In this document: one piece after another, positions 7,831 to 16,460 of the stretch
Numbering within the stretch: position 1 is the first letter of the stretch
Layout: every line of letters begins with the position of its first letter
Origin: JANOZM01 sp031429355
GTDB lineage: Bacteria > Pseudomonadota > Gammaproteobacteria > Burkholderiales > Burkholderiaceae_E
NCBI GenBank assembly: GCA_031429355.1
Contig: JANOZM010000014.1
Coordinates: forward strand, 186,001-250,000
DNA: 64,000 bases
Reading direction: 5' to 3'
Translations under genes and position numbers: made by a program
Notes under the pieces: generated by a model
Database searches by the model: none
Told to the model about the DNA's origin: nothing
What the model saw: only the letters and a program-made list of their open reading frames with translations

Positions 7831-9033
7831 TTAAGCAGCGCTCATTTTATTTGAAGCCATGAGCTTTCGAACCGCCATAATCGCCATAACGGCTAAAAAC
7901 GCCGCAATCATGTAGTACGGATAGCGCGGTTCGAGCTTAAAGACAAGCGTCGCAATAATGGGCCCAGCGACCATACCCATTGCTTGCGCGGCACCAACGG
8001 TTCCTGCCGCTGCGCCCACTTCGTGCGTTTCTACAGCAGTAGAAGCAATAGCGCCAAACGATGGAAAAACAAAGCCCATTCCAAAACCGCAAACAAAATA
8101 GCAGACTGATATTTGCAAGATATTCTGTACAAAGCTGGAACCGAAAAAACCCAAACACGCTACTGAAGCACCAAACGCAATCATTTGATTGGGTGTTAAA
8201 CCTTTGCCAAGTTTACTTAAGAGTTGCACTAACAATTGCGAGATAACAATCGCTACACCAACACAAGTTAATGCTAGCCCGGTGTAGCCGGTACTTTGAT
8301 CCGCCGTTACATTAAACCGATCCATAATAAAAAAAGCTGTGTTTACTTGCGCTGACATCACGCAAAACATGGCACCGAATGCAACAAACATTGGCCACCG
8401 AATTCTATGATCGGTCCAACCTAAGATAGTTTTAGGTCCGCTGCTTGTGGCATCTGCCAGTACGATATCTTTAAGCTCGCTGCGCAGAGTTAGAAGCAGC
8501 GCTACGACGGCTAGCAATGCAGCTAGCAACAGGGGATACCACAACGACAGTGCGCCTAACGCACCGCCTAATGCAGGCCCTAACACCATGCCGACGGCAC
8601 CGGCGGCACCAAGCGCGGCTAAAATTCCTGGGCGTTCTTTCGGTTCGTAACGCTGTGCGATTAACGCTTGCGAAGCGACGGGCACAACGGCAAACATAAC
8701 GCCTAAGAAACAACGCAAAACAAACAACAAGCCAAACAATACTATTGGCCCAATAAATTTTTCGACCCCAGCAATGCCCGCAGCACAAAGCGCAACGAAA
8801 CCCAACACAAACCAAATTAAGCCTTTACGCATTGTGACCCAATGCCCGTTGCGATCGCCCGCTTGTCCCCAGGGGCGGCTGGCTAACATCCAACTTAAAC
8901 CTGCAGCGGAAACCATGGCACCAATTTGCCATTCGGGCATACCTACTAACCGCGCGATGGGGCCAATAACGGTATTAAAAATCATGAAAGCAATGTTGCA
9001 CAGTGCCGTAATTAATACCAGCGTGCGAATCAT
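7831..9033 (-). CDS. MFS transporter, drug:H+ antiporter type
   Basis: 400 residues with about 12 hydrophobic segments. The loop between segments 2 and 3 has SRPWGQAGDRNGHW, a form of the MFS motif A, and segment 5 carries GAAGAVGMVLGPALGGALG, the antiporter motif C, so it is probably an exporter of the DHA1/TetA type. Its ATG directly follows the proB stop codon, so it is the last gene of the obgE-proB transcription unit. The substrate is unknown. Confidence 0.85.
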   Translation of the reverse strand: MIRTLVLITALCNIAFMIFNTVIGPIARLVGMPEWQIGAMVSAAGLSWMLASRPWGQAGDRNGHWVTMRKGLIWFVLGFVALCAAGIAGVEKFIGPIVLFGLLFVLRCFLGVMFAVVPVASQALIAQRYEPKERPGILAALGAAGAVGMVLGPALGGALGALSLWYPLLLAALLAVVALLLTLRSELKDIVLADATSSGPKTILGWTDHRIRWPMFVAFGAMFCVMSAQVNTAFFIMDRFNVTADQSTGYTGLALTCVGVAIVISQLLVQLLSKLGKGLTPNQMIAFGASVACLGFFGSSFVQNILQISVCYFVCGFGMGFVFPSFGAIASTAVETHEVGAAAGTVGAAQAMGMVAGPIIATLVFKLEPRYPYYMIAAFLAVMAIMAVRKLMASNKMSAA

Positions 9034-10200
9034 TTAGAGTACAACCAAATTATCGCGATGAATGAGTTCGGCGCCTTCATCAAAACCTAAAATCGAAACG
9101 ATTTCGCTGGATGGTTTGCGTGCAATTAAACGCGTTTCAGCGCTAGCGTAATTAGTTAGACCGCGCGCCAGCTCTTTGCCTTGTTCATCAAACACAGCAA
9201 TTACCTCGCCACGCGCAAATTCACCAGCCACTTGCAAGACGCCGATAGGTAATAAACTGCGACCACTAGATACCAGCGCCTTAGTTGCACCAGCATCAAT
9301 CACTACGCGCCCGCGGGTTTGTAAGTGGTCCGACAACCATTGCTTACGCGCTGCTAATTTAGGTGTTTCGCACACTAAAAAAGTACCAATCGATTCGCCT
9401 GCTGCTAATCGCTGCAACACGCGAGGTTCGCGCCCCCACGCAATTGCGGTATGGGTTCCACTACTTGCGGCACGCTTAGCTGCCAAAATTTTTGTGAGCA
9501 TGCCGCCCTTGCCCAAACTAGAGCCCGCACCACCGGCCATGGCTTCTAGTGCAACGTCGCCAGCTCGACCCAAGTGAATAAACTGTGCGTTGTTATCTTT
9601 ACGCGGATCGGCCGAAAACAAGCCTTGTTGATCCGTCAAAATAACTAAGCAATCGGCATCAATTAAGTTGGCAACTAAGGCACCCAACGTATCGTTATCA
9701 CCCACTTTAATTTCGTCGGTGACTACGGTATCGTTTTCGTTGATGATCGGTACGACACCCAAACTGAGTAAAGTAAGCAATGTATTGCGGGCATTTAAGT
9801 AACGATCACGGTCGGCTAAATCGGCATGAGTCAGCAACACTTGCGCGGTCTTTAAACCAAGCTTTGAAAAATTTGATTCGTAACTTTGAATTAAACCCAT
9901 TTGGCCAACGGCAGCACAAGCTTGCAATTCGTTAATCGCTGTGGGGCGCGCCGCAAAACCTAAACGCAACATGCCTTCAGCAATAGCGCCAGACGATACC
10001 AACACAACTTGCGCACCAGCAGAACGTAAAGCAGCAATTTCGTTGGCCCATCGATCGATTGCGGATTGATCTAAACCTTTGCCGTCATTGGTCACTAAAC
10101 TGGAACCTACTTTTACCACCCAACGCTTAGCGTTAACCAACACTTTTGAGGTGGTTAGTACTTTGCTTGGTTCAAGGCTCGCAGAGCTTTGTGACGCCAT
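9034..10200 (-). CDS. proB: Glutamate 5-kinase
   Basis: 388 residues. It phosphorylates L-glutamate, the first step of proline synthesis. The amino-acid kinase domain begins with RWVVKVGSSLVTNDG, contains VSSGAIAEG and NENDTVV (substrate binding), and has GGMLTKILAAKRA near residue 230. A C-terminal PUA domain (about 295-380) is present, as in E. coli ProB. It lies 5 bp after obgE, the usual order in betaproteobacteria. An N-terminal extension of about 20 residues (MASQSSASLEPSKVLTTSKV) makes it slightly long, and a later start is possible. Confidence 0.96.
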   Translation of the reverse strand: MASQSSASLEPSKVLTTSKVLVNAKRWVVKVGSSLVTNDGKGLDQSAIDRWANEIAALRSAGAQVVLVSSGAIAEGMLRLGFAARPTAINELQACAAVGQMGLIQSYESNFSKLGLKTAQVLLTHADLADRDRYLNARNTLLTLLSLGVVPIINENDTVVTDEIKVGDNDTLGALVANLIDADCLVILTDQQGLFSADPRKDNNAQFIHLGRAGDVALEAMAGGAGSSLGKGGMLTKILAAKRAASSGTHTAIAWGREPRVLQRLAAGESIGTFLVCETPKLAARKQWLSDHLQTRGRVVIDAGATKALVSSGRSLLPIGVLQVAGEFARGEVIAVFDEQGKELARGLTNYASAETRLIARKPSSEIVSILGFDEGAELIHRDNLVVL

Positions 10201-10205
10201 AAAAA

Positions 10206-11342
10206 TTAACCAATGGCCTTTGATTTTGGACGACGAGCTGACTTTACAGCCGGTGCTTCTAGGGCGGCGGCTTCTTGATCAGCGGTTTCTTGCTCGGTCA
10301 TTAAACGCACATCCGTTTCGGGTTGCGCTTCACGCACAATTTTTGCGAGCTCGCCCCAAATAGCAAAACATAACTCGCGCGTGCCTTCGCCGGTTAAGGC
10401 CGAAATTTCAAAAGTTGGCCCTTTAAATTTGTAACGTTTTATAAAATCTTTTACAACTTGAGCACGCTCTTCGCCCAAGGTGTCCATTTTATTAAGCACT
10501 AACCAACGTTGTTTATCAAACAAACTTTGATCGTACTTTTTTAACTCTTTAACAATCGCTTTAGACTCGGCTACTGGATCGCGGGTGTGCTCAAATTGGG
10601 ACAAGTCCACAATGTGCAGCAACAAACGCGTGCGTTGCAAATGCTTTAAAAAGCGATGTCCAAGGCCAGCACCCTCAGCAGCACCTTCGATCAGGCCTGG
10701 AATATCGGCAATAACAAAACTTTTTTCTTCGGCCACGCGCACAACACCCAAATTAGGATGCAGTGTAGTGAAGGGATAGTCCGCAATTTTAGGACGTGCG
10801 TTTGAAACTGACGCAATAAAGGTCGACTTACCGGCATTGGGCATGCCCAACAACCCGACGTCGGCCAATACTTTTAATTCGAGACGAACATTTTTTTCTT
10901 CGCCCGGGATACCGGGGTAATGCTGACGTGGCGCGCGATTTACGCTGGTCTTAAAGTGAATATTGCCCCATCCACCATTGCCACCTTTGGCAATAATAAA
11001 TTCTTGACCGTGGAAGGTTAAATCGCCCAATAGCTCTTCGGTGTCCATATCAAAAATTTGCGTGCCAATGGGCATGCGCAACAATTTGTCTTCCCCGGCA
11101 GAACCATATTGGTCAGAACCACGGCCGTGCTCACCGCTTTGAGCTTTATGGATTTTTGTGTAACGAAAATCGATGAGGGTGTTAATGTTTTGATCGGCCA
11201 CCGCAATAACCGAGCCGCCGCGACCACCGTCGCCACCGTTAGGGCCGCCACGCGGAATGAATTTTTCGCGACGCATGCTGCCGCTGCCATTGCCACCATC
11301 GCCAGCAACAACTTCGATTCTTGCTTCGTCTACGAATTTCAT
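10206..11342 (-). CDS. obgE: Obg family GTPase
   Basis: 378 residues. The glycine-rich Obg fold (1-158; GDGGNGSGSMRREKF) precedes a GTPase domain with G1 GMPNAGKS (166-173), the switch I TTLHPNLG, G3 DIPGLIEGA and G4 NKMD. It associates with the 50S subunit and links ribosome assembly to the stringent response, which fits its place after rplU and rpmA. A terminator separates it from rpmA, so it may need readthrough or its own promoter. The C-terminal tail is short and basic. Confidence 0.97.
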   Translation of the reverse strand: MKFVDEARIEVVAGDGGNGSGSMRREKFIPRGGPNGGDGGRGGSVIAVADQNINTLIDFRYTKIHKAQSGEHGRGSDQYGSAGEDKLLRMPIGTQIFDMDTEELLGDLTFHGQEFIIAKGGNGGWGNIHFKTSVNRAPRQHYPGIPGEEKNVRLELKVLADVGLLGMPNAGKSTFIASVSNARPKIADYPFTTLHPNLGVVRVAEEKSFVIADIPGLIEGAAEGAGLGHRFLKHLQRTRLLLHIVDLSQFEHTRDPVAESKAIVKELKKYDQSLFDKQRWLVLNKMDTLGEERAQVVKDFIKRYKFKGPTFEISALTGEGTRELCFAIWGELAKIVREAQPETDVRLMTEQETADQEAAALEAPAVKSARRPKSKAIG

Positions 11343-11403
11343 AATACTAATGACCCTTTTTACATCTGTATTGGTACTACTTAATTTTACTTCTTGAAAA
11401 TGA

Positions 11404-11428
11404 CAAAGCCCCGCTCAGCGGGGCTTTG
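11404..11428 (-). terminator. Intrinsic terminator after rpmA
   Basis: A 10-bp GC-rich stem CAAAGCCCCG/CGGGGCTTTG with a 5-base loop. On the minus strand it is followed by a short T-rich stretch (TCATTTTC). It lies between rpmA and obgE and probably attenuates ribosomal-protein transcription into obgE. Confidence 0.75.
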
Positions 11429-11451
11429 AACAACGTCTGCCCGACTGAAAC

Positions 11452-11730
11452 TTAAGCTGCTTCTAGCGGCGCTTCTGCTGGTGATACCGATACGGTACGA
11501 CGGTTCTGTGCGCCTTTAACAGCAAACTGAACGTGGCCATCGACTTTAGCAAACAAAGTATGGTCTTTGCCAATGCCAACGTTAACACCAGGATGAAACT
11601 CGGTGCCGCGTTGACGAACAATGATTGAGCCAGCGTTAATAACTTCGCCGCCATACACTTTAACGCCGAGGCGTTTTGATTCTGATTCGCGGCCGTTTCT
11701 TGTTGAACCGCCGCCTTTTTTCTGTGCCAT
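11452..11730 (-). CDS. rpmA: 50S ribosomal protein L27
   Basis: 92 residues beginning AQKKGGGSTRNGRESESKRLGVK, the universal L27 N-terminus that reaches towards the peptidyl-transferase centre, and with GSIIVRQRGTEFHPG and GKDHTLFA. No N-terminal cleavage extension of the Firmicutes type is present. The second gene of the rplU-rpmA operon, 60 bp after rplU. The short C-terminal tail SPAEAPLEAA is slightly longer than usual. Confidence 0.98.
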   Translation of the reverse strand: MAQKKGGGSTRNGRESESKRLGVKVYGGEVINAGSIIVRQRGTEFHPGVNVGIGKDHTLFAKVDGHVQFAVKGAQNRRTVSVSPAEAPLEAA

Positions 11731-11790
11731 GTTTAATTCTCCAAAACGATCAGCAATTTACCTAAAAACTACTGATCTTAGTTGCCCAAA

Positions 11791-12396
11791 TTACTTACGC
11801 TTGCCGCCGTCTAACTCATCGGTTAGCTTTTTAAAAGCATCCCAATCGCCTTTAGCAGCCAATGTTGCTTGCTCTGGCCAAGTTGTTGGGTCGTGACTTG
11901 CATAACGCGCGCCAGCAGCTTTCAACAGACCTTGTAAACGCTCGACTGGCGTTGCAGCCAATTGGGCAAACGTAGTGATACCCGCATTGATCATAATTTC
12001 GTTGATCTTTGGACCAATACCTTCAATTTTGGTCAAGTCATCAGCCGCGGCAGCAACAGGTGCTGAAGCAGTTGTTTCGCCAGCTGGGCTGGTGATTTTG
12101 CTGATAAATAACTCGATGTAATTTTGACGATGGCCTTGACGCTTTTGATAATGCTTACGACGACGCATTTTGAAAATGCGTACCTTGTCGTGACGTCCAA
12201 AACTAAGCACCGTTGCGGTCACCGTGGCCCCTGCTACCAAAGGAGCGCCGATCGAAATTTGATCGCCACTACCTACGGCTAACACTTGGTCCAAAGTGAT
12301 TTGTGCACCGACGTCCGCTAGTATCTGTTCTACTTTAATTTTATCGCCAGCTGCAACTTTATACTGCTTGCCACCGGTCTTTATGACTGCGTACAT
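11791..12396 (-). CDS. rplU: 50S ribosomal protein L21 with C-terminal helix-hairpin-helix extension
   Basis: 201 residues, about twice the usual betaproteobacterial length. Residues 1-102 are a complete L21 (MYAVIKTGGKQYKVAAGD, then KMRRRKHYQKRQGHRQ). An Ala/Pro/Thr linker follows, then a module of about 85 residues with a helix-hairpin-helix (LTKIEGIGPKINEIMINAG) and a second motif HDPTTWPEQ...WDAFKKL. From memory, extensions of this kind occur on L21 of Bacteroidetes rather than Burkholderiales. The frame is continuous with no stop between the two parts, and base usage looks like its neighbours. The core function is certain; the role of the extension is unknown. Confidence 0.96.
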   Translation of the reverse strand: MYAVIKTGGKQYKVAAGDKIKVEQILADVGAQITLDQVLAVGSGDQISIGAPLVAGATVTATVLSFGRHDKVRIFKMRRRKHYQKRQGHRQNYIELFISKITSPAGETTASAPVAAAADDLTKIEGIGPKINEIMINAGITTFAQLAATPVERLQGLLKAAGARYASHDPTTWPEQATLAAKGDWDAFKKLTDELDGGKRK

Positions 12397-12458
12397 GAAT
12401 GAAAACCCTTTTGAATAAAGAACGATCGCGCATCTGTAAGAATTGCGCGAAGCCCGCT

Positions 12459-12487
12459 AGTATAACTTTCAACCCCGAAAACGGCAA
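12459..12487 (-). promoter_or_regulatory. Sigma-70 promoter for rplU-rpmA
   Basis: On the minus strand TTGCCG (12487-12482), a 17-base spacer, then TATACT (12464-12459). Predicted start is near 12452, leaving a leader of about 55 nt before the rplU ATG at 12396. Confidence 0.6.
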
Positions 12488-12595
12488 CATCTGTACAAGC
12501 TGCGCAACCGGACGCCTTGCCGCACAACGCTGCAAAATCAAGGACTTAGCCGAACCGTATCAGTAAAAATTGCGCAAGAAGGTGGCAAATTGGGC

Positions 12596-12632
12596 AAAAA
12601 AAATCCCCGTCAAGGTTTAAGCCGAGACGGGG
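12596..12632 (-). terminator. Intrinsic terminator downstream of serC
   Basis: On the minus strand a stem CCCCGTC/GACGGGG with a 14-base loop is followed by A and eight consecutive T residues. It lies about 145 bp past the serC stop and insulates rplU. Confidence 0.85.
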
Positions 12633-12776
12633 CCAGGAGGAGGGAGACATCAAACTACAGCTCCAATATGCTCCTGGCCGAATTGCTCTGCCCTAGCTTT
12701 GCGACGAAGGGCCGGATTTTGGTCTCGAACTGCGGCTGTGACCGATGTCACGTTACAACGGCCTCCAAATTGCGAT

Positions 12777-13859
12777 TTAACCGTGCTGCTTTTCAAACGC
12801 TTTCATGTACGAAACCAAATGCTGCACACCCTCAATGGGCATTGCGTTATAGATCGAAGCGCGCATACCACCCAACACCCGATGGCCTTTTAATTGCACC
12901 ATCCCCGCTTCTTTTGCACCTTTTAGAAAATCGTCGTTCTTGCGCTCATCTTGCAAGAAAAATGGCACATTCATACGCGAACGGTTGCTAATTCGCACTT
13001 TATTGGTGTAAAAGTCGGTGCTATCTAAGTAATCGTAAAGCAATCGAGCTTTAGCAATATTTCGTGCTTCGATCGCTTTTAACCCACCCTGGGCTTTTAA
13101 CCACTTAAACACCAATCCAGCCAAATAAATGGAATACGAAGGCGGCGTGTTCAACATCGAATCGGCGTCAGCCTGTGTTTTGTAATCCAAAATACTTGGC
13201 GGTAAGGGCACTCCTTTACCAATCAAATCCTCTCGGATGATGACGATGGTTAATCCCGCCGGACCAATGTTCTTTTGTGCACCGCCATAAATTAGGCCAA
13301 ATTTACTGACATCAACGGGACGCGATAGAAAGGTCGACGAAATATCTGTCACCAACGGCACATTGCCAACCTCTGGAATAGCAAACGACTCAACGCCATG
13401 GATGGTTTCGTTCATGCAGTAATACACGTAGGCCGCCTGCTTAGACAACTTTAAGTCCGATTGCAGTGGGAACTGCGTAAACCCCGAGCCTTCCGTTGAA
13501 GCCGCTACGCGGGGCGCGCAAAACCGTGCCGCTTCTTTGACCGCTTTGGAAGACCACTCGCCAGTAACCACGTAATCGGCACTGGCTTTGCCGCGCAGCA
13601 AATTGCAAGGTACTTGCATAAATTGCAGCGTGCCACCGCCTTGTAAAAAGAGAACTTTGTAATTTTCGGGGATGTTCAGCAACTCACGAAAGTCGGCTTG
13701 GGCTTGGGCGTGAATACCCATGTACTCTTTGCCGCGATGGCTCATTTCCATTACCGACATACCGGAACCTTGCCAATCCATCATCTCGGCGGCAGCTTGT
13801 TGCAAAACAGTTTCGGGCAACATGGCTGGGCCAGCACTAAAGTTAAACAAACGCGACAA
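12777..13859 (-). CDS. serC: Phosphoserine aminotransferase
   Basis: 360 residues. It is a class V aminotransferase converting 3-phosphohydroxypyruvate and glutamate to phosphoserine, and also acts in pyridoxine synthesis. FNFSAGPAMLP at the N-terminus, HRGKEYM (substrate contact), FLQGGGTLQF, and the PLP-binding Lys196 in GGAQKNIGPAG are all present. The C-terminus GGMRASIYNAMP carries the second substrate-binding arginine. Divergent from ispB over 228 bp containing two palindromes; monocistronic with its own terminator. Confidence 0.97.
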   Translation of the reverse strand: MSRLFNFSAGPAMLPETVLQQAAAEMMDWQGSGMSVMEMSHRGKEYMGIHAQAQADFRELLNIPENYKVLFLQGGGTLQFMQVPCNLLRGKASADYVVTGEWSSKAVKEAARFCAPRVAASTEGSGFTQFPLQSDLKLSKQAAYVYYCMNETIHGVESFAIPEVGNVPLVTDISSTFLSRPVDVSKFGLIYGGAQKNIGPAGLTIVIIREDLIGKGVPLPPSILDYKTQADADSMLNTPPSYSIYLAGLVFKWLKAQGGLKAIEARNIAKARLLYDYLDSTDFYTNKVRISNRSRMNVPFFLQDERKNDDFLKGAKEAGMVQLKGHRVLGGMRASIYNAMPIEGVQHLVSYMKAFEKQHG

Positions 13860-13929
13860 AATAAAATCTCCTGTAATTGGCGGCTAAGCATTTCGTCGAA
13901 ATTGCATGCCTGTATTGCTTGCGTAAAAT

Positions 13930-13953
13930 TAGTTGCTTCAATCGGAGCAACTA
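13930..13953. promoter_or_regulatory. Inverted repeat, serC-ispB intergenic (8-8-8)
   Basis: Perfect arms TAGTTGCT/AGCAACTA separated by 8 bases, in the divergent promoter region. A candidate operator; the protein is unknown. Confidence 0.4.
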
Positions 13954-13975
13954 CAAATCAGCAGCATCAATGCCC

Positions 13976-13993
13976 AGCCTACAATTGTAGGCT
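13976..13993. promoter_or_regulatory. 18-bp perfect palindrome, serC-ispB intergenic
   Basis: AGCCTACAATTGTAGGCT is self-complementary over 18 bp and extends to 24 bp with one mismatched pair. It has no poly-T, so a dimeric repressor or activator site is more likely than a terminator. Confidence 0.5.
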
Positions 13994-14055
13994 AGGCAGT
14001 TACACAGTGCCGACTCAAATTTTCGCAGTTGTTACGCGGCACTCGCAATCAGCCT

Positions 14056-14061
14056 TATAAT
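14056..14061 (+). promoter_or_regulatory. Probable -10 element for ispB
   Basis: Exact TATAAT 26 bp before the ispB start, giving a leader of about 20 nt. No good -35 lies at 16-18 bp, so an activator may be needed. Confidence 0.4.
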
Positions 14062-14087
14062 TCACGCATCAAAGAAACGAGTCACTT

Positions 14088-15056
14088 TTGTCCGCAGCTG
14101 AACTTTTTCCCGCCATTACCGACGATCTTTATCAAACCGATCTGGTCATTCGCGCGCGCTTGCATTCGGAAGTTGCATTAATCAACACCATTTCTGAGTA
14201 CATTGTACAAAGCGGCGGCAAACGGCTAAGACCAGTTCTGTTGCTGTTGTTTGCGCGAGCATTGGACTATAAAGGCACCAATCATCACTTGTTAGCAGCC
14301 GTTGTTGAATTTATTCATACGGCCACTTTGTTGCACGACGATGTTGTTGATGAATCGCCACTAAGGCGTGGGCGCGCAACAGCAAATTCCGATTTTGGCA
14401 ATGCAGCGGCGGTTTTAGTTGGCGACTTTTTGTACTCGCGCGCCTTCCAAATGATGATCATTCCCAATGACATGCGCGTTATGAAAATATTGTCAGACGC
14501 AACTAACGTCATTGCAGAAGGTGAGGTGCTGCAATTGATGAACATTCAAGATGCTGACGTTACCGAAGAACGATACATGCAGGTTATTCGCTTTAAGACC
14601 GCAAAATTGTTTGAAGCGGCTGGCGAGCTAGGCACTGTCTTAGGCGGTGGCGATCAAGGTGCTATCGAGCGCGCAGGCGAATATGGTCGCTGCTTAGGCA
14701 CGGCATTTCAAGTCATTGATGATGTGCTCGATTATGCGGGCGACAGCCAAGACACCGGCAAAGTCGTTGGCAACGATCTGCGCGAAGGCAAGCCCACCCT
14801 CCCCCTTATTTACGTTATGCAACATGGCAATGATGCCGAGCGCAAACAGGTTCGCGATGCCATTGAAAAAGGGGGTGTAGAAGTAATTGCCCCCATTTTA
14901 AAATCGATAGAACGTACCGGCGCACTCGAATACGCAAGAAAACAAGCAGAGACTGAAGCCGAGCGCGCACGTGAGTGCATCGCCGACCTTCCCGACTCTG
15001 TGTTTAAAGATGCACTAATATTTTTAACTCATTTAGCGGTCGAGCGAAAAAGCTAA
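14088..15056 (+). CDS. ispB: Octaprenyl (polyprenyl) diphosphate synthase
   Basis: 322 residues from a TTG start; no in-frame ATG is available and the N-terminus (SAAELFPAITDDL) matches family expectation. It elongates farnesyl diphosphate with isopentenyl units to build the ubiquinone side chain. Both aspartate-rich motifs are present: DDVVD (84-88) and DDVLD (211-215), along with GGKRLRP and GEVLQL. Its divergent position relative to rplU is classic, here with serC inserted between. Confidence 0.95.
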   Translation: MSAAELFPAITDDLYQTDLVIRARLHSEVALINTISEYIVQSGGKRLRPVLLLLFARALDYKGTNHHLLAAVVEFIHTATLLHDDVVDESPLRRGRATANSDFGNAAAVLVGDFLYSRAFQMMIIPNDMRVMKILSDATNVIAEGEVLQLMNIQDADVTEERYMQVIRFKTAKLFEAAGELGTVLGGGDQGAIERAGEYGRCLGTAFQVIDDVLDYAGDSQDTGKVVGNDLREGKPTLPLIYVMQHGNDAERKQVRDAIEKGGVEVIAPILKSIERTGALEYARKQAETEAERARECIADLPDSVFKDALIFLTHLAVERKS

Positions 15057-15092
15057 CCCGCATATTGTGCTTGCGCAATCTCTCACGTTCAT

Positions 15093-16415
15093 ATGTCAAA
15101 ACCAAATATTATTTTTATCGTCGCTGACGATTTGGGTTATGCCGATTTAGGCTGCTACGGTGGCCGCGATGCATCGTTTGGCAAAGTATCCCCTGTACTC
15201 GACAGCTTAGCCGCGAATGGCTTGCGTTTTACTGACGGCTATTCCAATTCACCGGTGTGCTCACCAACCCGTTTCGCGATGATTAGCGCCCGTTACCAAT
15301 ACCGCTTTCGTGGCGCAGCAGAAGAACCGATTAACAGTGCCAGCCGAGGCAGCGAAACTTTAGGACTGCCGATTGCGCATCCAACCCTGCCGTCGCTGTT
15401 ACGCGAGTCGGGTTACAGCACCGCATTGTTTGGTAAATGGCACCTCGGGTATCCACCGTCGTTCGGACCACTGAAGTCTGGTTACGATGAGTTTTTCGGT
15501 CCGATGTCGGGCGGCGTTGATTACTTTACCCACTGCAACGGTCGCGGAGTTCACGACTTTTTCATTGGGGAAGAAGAAAAGCATGTCGATGGCTATCTCA
15601 CCGATTTACTTTCAAATCGTGCGGTTGATTATATTAAGCAAGCTAAAGTTGCCCCCGAGCAAAAACCTTTTTTCTTAAGCTTGCATTACACCGCGCCGCA
15701 TTGGCCGTGGGAGACACGTGAAGATCGTGAACTTGCACAAGAAGTAAAAAGTAATTTGTTTCATTTGCATGGTGGCAACATAGCCACTTACCAAAAAATG
15801 ATTCATCAAATGGATGAAGGCATTGGCTGGATTGTGCAAGCGCTAAAAGAAACTGGGCAACTCGATAACACCTTAATCGTATTTACTAGCGATAACGGTG
15901 GCGAACGATTTTCCGATAACTGGCCGCACGTAGGTGGCAAAATGGACCTAACCGAAGGTGGGATTCGCGTTCCCTACATTGCGTATTGGCCCAAGGTTAT
16001 TAAGCCGGGACGCGTAACCGATCAACAGTGTTTGACTATGGATTGGTCCGCCACGATGATTGCGGCGGGACAAGGTAAAGCGCATGCAGATTACCCATTA
16101 GACGGTGTGTCTTTGCTGCCCGTTTTAGCCGACCAAGGAAAGGAATTTGAGCGGCCATTATTTTGGCGCATGAACTATCGCGGTCAGCGCGCAGCGCGCC
16201 TTGGGCCTTGGAAGTATTTGCGAGTGGACGATCACGATTACTTGTTTAATGTAGAACAAGACGGTCGCGAGCGCGCTAACTTAGGGTCCCGTGACCCCGA
16301 GCGACTTGCCAGCATGAGCCAATCGTGGGAGCGATGGAATGCAACTATGCCGGCAATTCCTAGCGACGCGACTGTCAGCTTGGGGTATTCGATTAAAGAT
16401 ATGCCAAATCGTTAA
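15093..16415 (+). CDS. Type I sulfatase (arylsulfatase A-like)
   Basis: 440 residues. NIIFIVADDLGYADLG supplies metal-binding aspartates. The formylglycine motif CSPTR has Cys56 as the residue converted to the catalytic aldehyde. GKWHLG, HYTAPHWPW and FTSDNGGERF complete the active site. No signal peptide is evident, so it is probably cytoplasmic. No maturation enzyme (FGE or anaerobic SME) is in the window. It starts 36 bp after ispB and may share its transcript. The substrate is unknown; it is an accessory gene beside core ones. Confidence 0.88.
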   Translation: MSKPNIIFIVADDLGYADLGCYGGRDASFGKVSPVLDSLAANGLRFTDGYSNSPVCSPTRFAMISARYQYRFRGAAEEPINSASRGSETLGLPIAHPTLPSLLRESGYSTALFGKWHLGYPPSFGPLKSGYDEFFGPMSGGVDYFTHCNGRGVHDFFIGEEEKHVDGYLTDLLSNRAVDYIKQAKVAPEQKPFFLSLHYTAPHWPWETREDRELAQEVKSNLFHLHGGNIATYQKMIHQMDEGIGWIVQALKETGQLDNTLIVFTSDNGGERFSDNWPHVGGKMDLTEGGIRVPYIAYWPKVIKPGRVTDQQCLTMDWSATMIAAGQGKAHADYPLDGVSLLPVLADQGKEFERPLFWRMNYRGQRAARLGPWKYLRVDDHDYLFNVEQDGRERANLGSRDPERLASMSQSWERWNATMPAIPSDATVSLGYSIKDMPNR

Positions 16416-16420
16416 TTAAG

Positions 16421-16460
16421 CTTTAACTAACTTTAAGCAACGTTAATCAACTTTAAGCAA
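16421..16460. repeat. Two 20-bp tandem repeats at the stop codon of the hydrolase gene
   Basis: On the minus strand TTGCTTAAAGTTGATTAACG (16460-16441) is followed by a copy differing at three positions (16440-16421). The hydrolase stop TAA (16455-16453) sits inside the first unit, so the gene end was duplicated. Confidence 0.7.

Larger units (their letters stand above)
12397..12776. other. 380-bp intergenic region between serC and rplU
   Basis: It holds the rplU leader and promoter (12397-12487) and the serC terminator (12596-12632). The rest (about 12488-12595 and 12633-12776) shows no convincing gene, RNA or repeat. The reading frames across it lack recognisable protein features. Confidence 0.6.
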
